Shown here: piece by piece, positions 29,701 to 36,560 of the stretch
Position numbering within the stretch: the first letter of the stretch is position 1
Layout: the number at the start of each line of letters is the position of its first letter
NCBI RefSeq assembly: GCF_038096175.1
Contig: NZ_CP151099.1
Location: forward strand, 6,488,001-6,552,000
From: Nostoc sp. UHCC 0302
GTDB taxonomy: Bacteria; Cyanobacteriota; Cyanobacteriia; Cyanobacteriales; Nostocaceae
Length of the DNA stretch: 64,000 nucleotides
Direction of reading: 5' to 3'
The notes under the pieces: model-generated
The model's input: the letters and a program-made list of their open reading frames with translations, nothing else
Told to the model about the DNA's origin: nothing
The model's database searches: none
Translations under genes and position numbers: made by a program

Positions 29701-29795
29701 AAATCCTACCTCAGCTGCAAAAAGATCCGCACCCGCTTGTGGCTGCTCAAGTTAAAGAACTGCTAGAAAAATACCAATACAAAAATTACAATTAG
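26790..29795 (+). CDS. ATP/ADP-translocase-like membrane protein with C-terminal HEAT-type repeats
   Basis: 1001 residues. The first about 440 form a 12-helix MFS/nucleotide-translocase-like unit (LRPEESERTWLMFAFYTTVSVGLRWAEDSTVALFLNEYGTDLLPWMYIASA is the Tlc-type opening). The remaining about 550 residues are soluble alpha-helical repeats of HEAT/armadillo type (LLAQIDSPGAAEILAPLL, VKALREAVYLQALRIHIPNLLQDESLRVRCAVLEMIAATH, HPTGFVREAAIAYLNM). Tlc proteins exchange nucleotides across membranes in plastids and intracellular bacteria; here the solute is unknown, and the repeat tail suggests a regulatory or scaffold role. It appears monocistronic. Confidence 0.8.
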   Translation: MELKNHWLAVNRGVLPRLLHWVNLRPEESERTWLMFAFYTTVSVGLRWAEDSTVALFLNEYGTDLLPWMYIASAAVGAGLVFLYSWLQKIFPLRQVIVAIAPCMVTPLVLLVLLRWGVHISYLAVVLVFLLRLWVDALYVVNDLNTSIVANQLFNIREIKRTYPLVSSGLLVADVISGFSLPWLVQYAKLNKIILIACVVILLGAAILFYLTHHYQAAFPETPQRLIPEEQASRQRSLQSPLKRYAWQLFAFVGLLQVIGLLIDFQYLRELQSTLGDRELASFLGLFGGVVGLCELLTQWFISSRLIIRMGVFFTATLLPITVGLLLPTVLILLNLIPGIQSQSFFWGLIVLKFCDELLRYTFVMSSGPILYQPIPEGIRSRMQTLSGGTAEAIATGLTGLVIFVTVFFCGRFLPVPLQKWVLVAETVLAAATCLKVVWELRSRYVDLLVLSVARGHLSASNVGLRFFKQGVVKALAEKGSDADKHSCIELLAQIDSPGAAEILAPLLVKLSPDLQCQSLEVMLMTGANPAYLPAIRPLLEQPQETAPEVFALALRYVWLAEPNPNLSLLEDYLHPRQNSLIRATAAALVLRQGTPIQKVAATKTMRRMLTHKQERERINGVKALREAVYLQALRIHIPNLLQDESLRVRCAVLEMIAATHLEEYYSALIAALYYKSTRGTAMLALVRLENEALEMLLRLAKNTYKPEVVRMYAWRTIAQIATQEAMETLWQHLETARGTTRDHILRSLLKIHKQPGIKGLMDRFYETKVEALIEQELRFLGEIYAAYIDFKTLDTLEYQQSNQRIVTVCDLLQRALLELELDVKERLLLLLRLLYSPEKMQAAAFNLRSPSGVNLARGLEILEHTVSLSSKSLLLNILDNHPYQEKLQHLVDAKVVVYENILVSDRLHRLLTLSNLLSDWCLACCFHFAQVTRIRLTSSEILSTLRHPTGFVREAAIAYLNMVSHRVLYEILPQLQKDPHPLVAAQVKELLEKYQYKNYN

Positions 29796-29968
29796 ATAGA
29801 TATTACTTGCACTGGAATAATTCTGTTTTTTGAACCGCTAGTTAGTAACTGAGCATCAATAAACATAATCACAGGGTTCGTTAGTAGCCTCTGAGTTCCA
29901 GTTGCGGGCTATTTACTCATGACTAACAACAGACTAATTCCTAAGATTACACTAATATTTCTTTTGTC

Positions 29969-30346
29969 ATGCACCACCCCTGGAAAATCCGTTGGCACGT
30001 TTACCTGCCTCAATTAGTACTAATTTGTTGCGCTATTATAGTTTTCTTTACCGTTTGCTATTGGAGTATCAACGCTCTCAATTGGGGATGGATATTAAAT
30101 AGAGAAAGCCAACGTGAAAACGATTTTTTGGGAATGCTCTATTTTAGTATGGGAACTTTTTTTAGAATTGGTTATGGAGACCAAGTTCCAGTAGGTTTGA
30201 GTCGCTGGTTTGCCGGACTGGAAGCATTGAGCAACTATTTAGTAGAGGTGCTTTTTATCTCACGATTAATCATTAATATGTTAGAAAAAGTCATTTCTTT
30301 TAGCATTAGACAACGCCTAGAAAATATTTTTCATCGCCACGAGTAA
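29969..30346 (+). CDS. Two-TM potassium-channel-like protein with atypical filter
   Basis: 125 residues: TM1 LPQLVLICCAIIVFFTVCYW, pore helix FLGMLYFSMGTFF, filter RIGYGDQVP, TM2 GLEALSNYLVEVLFISRLI. This is the minimal KcsA-like channel plan (homotetramer, inner membrane). The canonical TVGYGD becomes RIGYGD, so the filter's first threonine is replaced by arginine. No RCK domain is attached; an RCK/TrkA protein gene follows 311 bp downstream and may supply it. Confidence 0.75.
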   Translation: MHHPWKIRWHVYLPQLVLICCAIIVFFTVCYWSINALNWGWILNRESQRENDFLGMLYFSMGTFFRIGYGDQVPVGLSRWFAGLEALSNYLVEVLFISRLIINMLEKVISFSIRQRLENIFHRHE

Positions 30347-30657
30347 CTAAAACCTCTTTGGGGAGTCAAGAGTCAAGAGTCAAAAGTCAAAAACAATTAG
30401 GATGGAGACTTAAAGCCCACCCAAGAACTGAAAAAAATTTGCGTCTTGGATTTATCCCAATTTTTTTGTCTTAAATTAAGTAAGGGCGTATTACTGTCTT
30501 GTCCCTACTCTTGACTCTTGTTAAATTCCCTTTGTGTCGTTTGTGCCTTCTCTGCGAGAGGCTACGCCAACACTAACATGGTTAAATAAATTTCTTTTTG
30601 AATCACGAAGACATATAAGACACAAAGTAAAAACTCATAGAGTATGAAAGAGCAATT
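30347..30657. other. Intergenic region with heptamer repeats
   Basis: Contains AGTCAAG heptamers in tandem (about 30363-30390) and the inverse CTTGACTCTTG near 30510-30520. A GCGAGAGGCTACGCC element common in cyanobacterial spacers also occurs. No gene. Confidence 0.6.
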
Positions 30658-31335
30658 ATGTATGTATTAATTGGTGGAGCTGGGTTAGTGGGGCTGAGTT
30701 TAGCCCAAAAACTTGTAGAATTGGGACATACTGTTGCTGTAATTGATATTGACCCTAATGCTTGCCGCTATGCCCGTGAACAAGTAGGAGCAATGGCGTT
30801 TGAAGGCAGTGCTGTGAGTACAGAAGTGTTGTTAGAAGCTGGGATTCGAAAAGCTGACTCATTGGCGGCCGTTTTGAGAGATGATGCTTTGAATCTGGCG
30901 ATGATAACTCTTGCCAAGCACTATGGTGTTTCTCATCTTTTGGCACGGATGCGACACCCCGATTTTGCGGAACCACTGCGTTTAGTAGGAGCCAACCATA
31001 TTATTAGTACCGTTGATTTAGCGGTTTCTACGATGGTGAATGCGATTGAGTATCCACAAGTAGAATCGATGATGCATTTTGAGCAGGGGCAAATTGAGGT
31101 GCTAAAACTTGCTATTCCTCATAATTGCTATGTTGTTGGTCGTAGCATTGCGGAAATTGCTCAAAATCCTAAATTTCCTACTGGCTCTCTAATTATTGGC
31201 TATCAACCCCATCCCCACGAAGATTTGATGATTCCTAATGGTAGTACGGTATTAGAACCAGATTCAACTGTGCTGATGGTAACTAAACCAGGTATTTTAC
31301 ATCAAGTTATTGATTTTATCGAAGGTTGTAAATAG
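30658..31335 (+). CDS. TrkA/KtrA-type RCK protein (NAD-binding K+ channel/transporter regulator)
   Basis: 225 residues. TrkA-N Rossmann domain: GGAGLVGLSLA dinucleotide loop, acidic VAVIDIDPNACR, then LLEAGIRKADSLAAVLRDDALNLAM and RMRHPDFAEPLRLVGANHII. A TrkA-C ligand domain (about 145-223) follows. It gates K+ channels or Trk/Ktr permeases in response to nucleotides. No Trk/Ktr membrane subunit is close, and the two-TM channel upstream is the likely partner. The DUF3124 lipoprotein gene begins 5 bp after its stop. Confidence 0.9.
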   Translation: MYVLIGGAGLVGLSLAQKLVELGHTVAVIDIDPNACRYAREQVGAMAFEGSAVSTEVLLEAGIRKADSLAAVLRDDALNLAMITLAKHYGVSHLLARMRHPDFAEPLRLVGANHIISTVDLAVSTMVNAIEYPQVESMMHFEQGQIEVLKLAIPHNCYVVGRSIAEIAQNPKFPTGSLIIGYQPHPHEDLMIPNGSTVLEPDSTVLMVTKPGILHQVIDFIEGCK

Positions 31336-31340
31336 TTTTA

Positions 31341-31889
31341 ATGAGACTGTTTTCACATCATTATTTAGCGATCGCTCTTATTTTACTTGTGTCTTGTCAA
31401 TCTTCAGAGAATCTGCCAAAGTCACAACCCGCTACTACTCAGGCAACCCCATTTCAGAAAATAGTGACCTTGGATAAAAATTTCAAGATAGCAACAACAG
31501 AAACTATTTATGTTCCTGTTTATTCTCACATCTATCATCACAATAAACAGGAAATTTTTAATTTAGCAGTAACATTGAGTATTCGTAATACAGATTTGAC
31601 TAATTCTCTCGTTCTAACTTCTGTACGCTACTATGACTCAGACGGTAAGTTAGTTAAAAAGTATTTAGAGCAACCTATTCAACTTGATGCATTGGCTTCT
31701 ACAGATTTTTTTGTAAATAGAAATGACACTAGTGGAGGTTTAGGAGCAAACTTTATTGTAGAGTGGGTTTCTCAAACGAAAATATCTGAGCCTATAGTCG
31801 AGGCAGTTATGATTGGTACTGACTATCAGCAAGGAATTTCTTTTACCAGTCCTGGTAGGGTTATTAAAAAACAAAACAACAGAATGTAG
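31341..31889 (+). CDS. DUF3124 lipoprotein
   Basis: 182 residues with a lipoprotein signal peptide (LAIALILLVSC, lipobox Cys at about 19). The mature domain reads TTETIYVPVYSHIYHHNKQEIFNLAVTLSIRNTDLTNSLVLTSVRYYDSDGKLVKKYLEQPIQL, matching DUF3124 as I recall it. It is a beta-sandwich-like periplasmic protein of unknown role. Its gene is tightly linked (5 bp) to the RCK gene, suggesting co-transcription and perhaps a role in ion homeostasis. Confidence 0.75.
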   Translation: MRLFSHHYLAIALILLVSCQSSENLPKSQPATTQATPFQKIVTLDKNFKIATTETIYVPVYSHIYHHNKQEIFNLAVTLSIRNTDLTNSLVLTSVRYYDSDGKLVKKYLEQPIQLDALASTDFFVNRNDTSGGLGANFIVEWVSQTKISEPIVEAVMIGTDYQQGISFTSPGRVIKKQNNRM

Positions 31890-31915
31890 AGACATAGCAG
31901 TGCTACGTCTCTACA
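31885..31915. repeat. Inverted repeat TGTAGAGAC...GTCTCTACA
   Basis: 9-bp perfect arms (31885-31893, 31907-31915) with an inner TAGCA/TGCTA pairing. It overlaps the last five bases of the DUF3124 gene and shares its core with the elements at 11860 and 49170. Confidence 0.65.
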
Positions 31916-31973
31916 AGGGTTCTGGATAATGCATATTTAATTTTTGGAGATGTCTATTAATTACGAATTACTA

Positions 31974-33548
31974 TTAATCGTCCTCAAGTTGGAGTAATTG
32001 TTCATCAATCGTTTGTATTCGCCCGTGCACAATTTCTTCTGAAAGAATTCGCTTCCGCATTGCCTCATCAAGCGCTCCTTTCTCTGCTTCTAGTAAACGG
32101 CGGCGAATAGCATCAAGTTTACTACGTCGGCGAAGTCCGCCGGAGGGATCTTCGCTTGTACTTTCATACTCTTCAGGACGCCGATTATAGAATTCTCGTA
32201 GTGTCTTTTCTGCCCCAGCTATTCGCACTTGATAAGCTGAACGCATCTCTTCATAGACGGCTTTTGGTAATACCCCTGATTTTAACAAGCTATCTAATTC
32301 ATCCTGTGCAGCCTTACCTGTAATTAGTTGGGCTTGCAGTTGTTCCACTTCCTGAAAAAATGGGGACAACATAGACAAATTTAAACGTTTTACTAACCAA
32401 GGTAAACTTACTCCTTGTCCAAGCAGAGATAGTAAAACTGTTCCGAATACTATGGCAATCAATTGCTCTCGCCCCATAAATGTTGCGGGGATACTGAGTG
32501 CTAGTGCCATTGAAAGAGAACCTTTGATATTTCCTAAAAATAATACGTGCTGCCAACGCCACGGTATAGGGCGGTCAAACCAACCTACCATAGCTAAGAG
32601 TGGATAAACAGAAAGTAAACGTCCGATTTGGTAGGCAAGAATTGCTAGCAATACCGCAGGTAAAGTTTTCCAGAAAGTTACCAGGTCAACTTCTATACCA
32701 ATTAATAAGAAAATAAAACTATTGACGCCAAAACCGAGAGATTCCCAAAAGCTGAGTAACGTCAAACGAGTCGAAGCTGATACACCACCTGAAAGCCCAT
32801 TAGTGCCAACCATTAAGCCAGCGACAACAACTGCTACTACACCAGAAACGTGGAAAAATTCCCCAGCTTGAAAAGCTCCTAATGCAACTGCCATTGTTAG
32901 TAAAATGGTGCTGAGCGGCTCATCTGAACGCACAAATAAACCCGTACTTAAATAGCCTAAAATTAGCCCTACTAAAGTACCACCGAGAATTACTACAAAC
33001 AATTCTTGGAATCCATCCAGAATTGTGAGTGAACCAACAGCGTTTACTTTTAAAATTAGGCTGAATAAAACTAGCGCCACACCATCATTAAATAAGCTTT
33101 CTCCCTCAACAATAGTAGAAAGTCGAGGAGGGACAGAGACCTCTTTAAATACAGCAATCATGGAAACGGTGTCTGTAATTGCTAAAATTACGCCAGCTAA
33201 AAGTGCGGCAGTCCAATTCAGCCCTAGCACCAATTTTAATAGTATCGCCGTCACGCCAGAGGAAATCACAACTCCAGGCCCCGCTAGTAGGGCTATTGGT
33301 TTAATAGTGCTACGCAGGCGGCTAATATCGGTATTAATTGCTGCCTCGAATACGAGAATTGGTAAAAACAAATTCAAAATTAGAGAATCATTTAACCCAA
33401 TGCGGCGTGGCAACAGTTCAGTAATTGCTAATCCTGCTAATACTAAACCTGCGACATAAGGAATTCTTAGCCTGCGAGTTAGTAAAGCTACTCCTGTGGC
33501 AACTAGCAGGAGAACAATTGAAATTTTAACTAGTTCGGTAACATTCAC
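31974..33548 (-). CDS. CPA1-type Na+/H+ antiporter
   Basis: 524 residues: about 12 transmembrane helices up to residue 400, with the CPA1 motifs FLPILVFEAAINTD, AGVILAITDTVSMIAVFKEV and IVEGESLFNDGVALVLFSLIL (transport-site Asp), and SLSMALALSIP. A 110-residue charged cytoplasmic tail predicted to be helical follows. It exchanges Na+ (or K+) for H+ across the cytoplasmic membrane. It lies next to the K+ channel/RCK group, convergent with it. Confidence 0.92.
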   Translation of the reverse strand: MNVTELVKISIVLLLVATGVALLTRRLRIPYVAGLVLAGLAITELLPRRIGLNDSLILNLFLPILVFEAAINTDISRLRSTIKPIALLAGPGVVISSGVTAILLKLVLGLNWTAALLAGVILAITDTVSMIAVFKEVSVPPRLSTIVEGESLFNDGVALVLFSLILKVNAVGSLTILDGFQELFVVILGGTLVGLILGYLSTGLFVRSDEPLSTILLTMAVALGAFQAGEFFHVSGVVAVVVAGLMVGTNGLSGGVSASTRLTLLSFWESLGFGVNSFIFLLIGIEVDLVTFWKTLPAVLLAILAYQIGRLLSVYPLLAMVGWFDRPIPWRWQHVLFLGNIKGSLSMALALSIPATFMGREQLIAIVFGTVLLSLLGQGVSLPWLVKRLNLSMLSPFFQEVEQLQAQLITGKAAQDELDSLLKSGVLPKAVYEEMRSAYQVRIAGAEKTLREFYNRRPEEYESTSEDPSGGLRRRSKLDAIRRRLLEAEKGALDEAMRKRILSEEIVHGRIQTIDEQLLQLEDD

Positions 33549-33690
33549 TGAGATTTTAGAAGTATTTTGGCTTTGCTGATAGATTCTTATTTAGCTCACG
33601 CATACCGCCAAGGGCGGAACTCGCAGAGTAGGCGCGAAGACGCAAAAAAGAACACTAATAATTCGTAGAATCTGGGTAAGTACTAACTAA

Positions 33691-34155
33691 TTACCACTGT
33701 GAAAAGGGGTGTTTTACTAAATTGCTGTTGAAATACTTGGGGTCGTCTGAAACTTCTTCTCCAATCCAGATTGGTAGTTCAATCTGCTGATTTTCATCAC
33801 TGAGTTCTACTTCTGCTATTATCAGTCCTTTATTAATACCATCAAACTCGTCTATTTCCCAAATCAAACCACTGTACTCTACCTTATATCTGGTTTTTTC
33901 TATTAAAGGGCGATCGCACAATGTATCTAGCATTTCCTGAGCATCTTCAATCGGAATCGGATACTCAAACTCTGACCTGCTATATTTTACGCTAGGGCCT
34001 TTAATCGTTAGGTAACCTTGGTTTCCTGCTATGCGAACACGTACAGTAGCTTTCTTTTGAGTAGAAATATACCCTTGGGAATAGAAACTACCCTCAGCTA
34101 ATCTTCTCCAACTATCTCCTTTGACTAAAAATTTACGCTCTATTTCTTTCGGCAT
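33691..34155 (-). CDS. CYTH-domain triphosphate tunnel metalloenzyme
   Basis: 154 residues beginning MPKEIERKFLVKGDSW. The ExExK motif (EIERK) and later RVRIAGNQGYLTIKGP, EFEYPIP, RYKVEY, WEIDEFDG and IAEVELSDE strands form the eight-stranded tunnel with all acidic metal sites. Short bacterial members hydrolyse inorganic tripolyphosphate or, less often, other triphosphates. The gene is divergent from ppk1 with a 242-bp shared upstream region, which supports a polyphosphate role. Confidence 0.9.
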   Translation of the reverse strand: MPKEIERKFLVKGDSWRRLAEGSFYSQGYISTQKKATVRVRIAGNQGYLTIKGPSVKYSRSEFEYPIPIEDAQEMLDTLCDRPLIEKTRYKVEYSGLIWEIDEFDGINKGLIIAEVELSDENQQIELPIWIGEEVSDDPKYFNSNLVKHPFSQW

Positions 34156-34397
34156 ATTAGTTTAGGTTGAATTTAGTATGGCTTCTAAAATTTATCAGAA
34201 AATAAGCTGTTAAACTATAATTAACCTTTCTTTTACCTGTATTTAATAGGAAATTGAAACACTCAAAATAAAGACAATTGAATAAAATTGTTTGCAAACT
34301 AAACGTTATTTTGTCTGGTGTAAAACAGATTACATACATAATGCTAAGTTACAAATAATTTCCAGTAGCCAATTATTGAATTTTGGTAAATATAATT

Positions 34398-36542
34398 ATG
34401 TCTAAAGCTAAAAAAATTAGTAAAACTATTAACTTAAATGATTCACAGTACTACTTTAATCGAGAATTAAGCTGGTTGGAATTTAATCGGCGAGTTTTAC
34501 ATGAAGCATTAGATATTCGGACTCCATTACTAGAAAGACTAAAATTTACTGCTATCTTCAGTTCTAACCTAGATGAATTTTTCATGGTTCGTGTGGCACT
34601 TCTCAAAGAACAAGTTGCAGCACAACTAAGCCAGCAAACTGCTGATGGAATGACTCCACAACAAGAATTAGAGGCAATCCATCACCACTTACATCCAATG
34701 GTGAGTGAGCAACATCGTTACTTTGAGCAGAAACTTCGCCCAGAAATGGCATCACACGGCATCCATTTACTGAATTACATTGATATTAGTTTAGAACAGC
34801 GAAGTTATCTCCAACACTTATTTAAACAACAGATTTTTCCGGTTCTCACTCCTTTAGCAGTAGATCCTAGTCATCCTTTTCCCTTAATGGCAAATCTCAG
34901 CCTTAATTTAGCAGTGGTAGTCAAAGCTCCACAAACAGGAGAAGAAAAGTTTGCTAGAGTTAAAGTTCCAAGTATTCTACCTCGATTTATTGCCTTACCT
35001 AACAATTCACAAGTAGAAAATGGAAAAATAAACCACTGGACAGGTGTGCCTATAGAGCAAGTGATTGCTCATAATTTAGAAGCTTTATTTCCGGGGATGA
35101 TTATTAATGAATATTACCTATTTAGACTAACTCGTGATGCCGATTTAGAATTAGCAGAAGAAGAAGCTGAAGACTTATTGTTAGCAATTCAGCAAGAGTT
35201 ACGTAAGCGGAATATTGGCGGTTCTGTAGTGCGCTTAGAAGTTCAATCATCAATGCCTCAGTCTGTGAAACGGATGCTGATGGCAGAAATGGAACTCAAT
35301 GAAAGCGATATTTATGAGATAGATGGGTTGTTAAATTTGAAAGATTTAATGTCTTTGATGGGGTTGCCTTTACCTGAATTGAAAGATCCCTCTTGGACAG
35401 CTGTAGTTCCGCCTCGACTGCGTGATTTTCATCAACTGAGTAAGATTGCCAACATAAATGATGAAGAAAAAAATATTTTCGCAGTGATTAAACAAAAAGA
35501 TTTGTTGGTGCATCATCCTTACGAATCTTTTACTGCTTCTGTAGAGCAATTTATTTCTCAAGCTGCTAATGATCCGAATGTGTTAGCAATTAAGATGACA
35601 CTTTATCGCACTACTGGTGATTCTGAACTTGTCAGTTCTCTGATTGCTGCGGCTGAAAATGGTAAACAAGTTGCTGTTATCGTAGAATTAAAAGCCCGCT
35701 TTGATGAAGCAAATAATATTACCTGGGCTAATAAGTTAGAAAAATATGGCGTTCATGTAGTCTACGGATTGGTGGGATTAAAGACTCACACAAAAATTGC
35801 GCTTGTGGTACGTCGGGAAGGAGAAGAAATCCGTCGTTATGTTCACATTGGAACTGGAAATTATAATCCTAAAACAGCAAAATTGTATACTGATGTAGGA
35901 ATACTGAGCTGTCGAGAAGATTTAGGGGCAGATTTAACTGATTTATTTAATTATTTGACTGGTTATTCATGCCAGAGTTATTATCGCAAATTGTTAGTAT
36001 CGCCTGTGAATATGCGCGATCGCATTATCGCTCTAATTCACCGAGAAATCGAACATAGTAAAAATGGCAACAAAGGACAGATTATCGCCAAGATGAATTC
36101 TTTGGTTGATTCCCAGATTATTGCTGCTTTATATGAAGCATCTCAAGCTGGGGTACAAATTGACTTGATTGTGCGCGGTGTCTGTTGTTTGCGTCCTGGA
36201 GTTCCAGAAATCAGCGAAAATATTCGCGTTATTAGCATTATCGGTCGTTTTTTAGAACACTCGCGGATATTTCAGTTCCATAATAATGGACAAGATGAAG
36301 TGTACATTGGTAGTGCTGATTGGATGCCCCGCAACCTAGATAACCGTGTGGAAGCTGTTGTACCAATAGAAGACGATGAGATTTTGCAACATTTAGAAAA
36401 AATTCTCGAAATAATGTTGGCAGATAATCGTCAAGCTTGGGAATTACGGTCAGATGGTTCTTATATCCAACGTCGTCCTGAGAAAAATGAGCCAGAACGC
36501 TGCGCTCAAAATATTTTGATGGAAATGGCACAGCGATCGTAG
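34398..36542 (+). CDS. ppk1: Polyphosphate kinase 1
   Basis: 714 residues from ATG 34398 (an in-frame TTG lies 15 bp earlier). N domain YYFNRELSWLEFNRRVLHEA; H domain; two phospholipase-D-like C domains. The catalytic histidine that is phosphorylated lies in RRYVHIGTGNYNPKTAKLYTD (about H483), the second in FLEHSRIF (about H621). The C-terminal EVYIGSADWMPRNLDNRVE is also present. It reversibly makes polyphosphate from ATP. Divergent CYTH phosphatase upstream. Confidence 0.97.
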   Translation: MSKAKKISKTINLNDSQYYFNRELSWLEFNRRVLHEALDIRTPLLERLKFTAIFSSNLDEFFMVRVALLKEQVAAQLSQQTADGMTPQQELEAIHHHLHPMVSEQHRYFEQKLRPEMASHGIHLLNYIDISLEQRSYLQHLFKQQIFPVLTPLAVDPSHPFPLMANLSLNLAVVVKAPQTGEEKFARVKVPSILPRFIALPNNSQVENGKINHWTGVPIEQVIAHNLEALFPGMIINEYYLFRLTRDADLELAEEEAEDLLLAIQQELRKRNIGGSVVRLEVQSSMPQSVKRMLMAEMELNESDIYEIDGLLNLKDLMSLMGLPLPELKDPSWTAVVPPRLRDFHQLSKIANINDEEKNIFAVIKQKDLLVHHPYESFTASVEQFISQAANDPNVLAIKMTLYRTTGDSELVSSLIAAAENGKQVAVIVELKARFDEANNITWANKLEKYGVHVVYGLVGLKTHTKIALVVRREGEEIRRYVHIGTGNYNPKTAKLYTDVGILSCREDLGADLTDLFNYLTGYSCQSYYRKLLVSPVNMRDRIIALIHREIEHSKNGNKGQIIAKMNSLVDSQIIAALYEASQAGVQIDLIVRGVCCLRPGVPEISENIRVISIIGRFLEHSRIFQFHNNGQDEVYIGSADWMPRNLDNRVEAVVPIEDDEILQHLEKILEIMLADNRQAWELRSDGSYIQRRPEKNEPERCAQNILMEMAQRS

Positions 36543-36560
36543 AGTAAGTGATAACAATTA

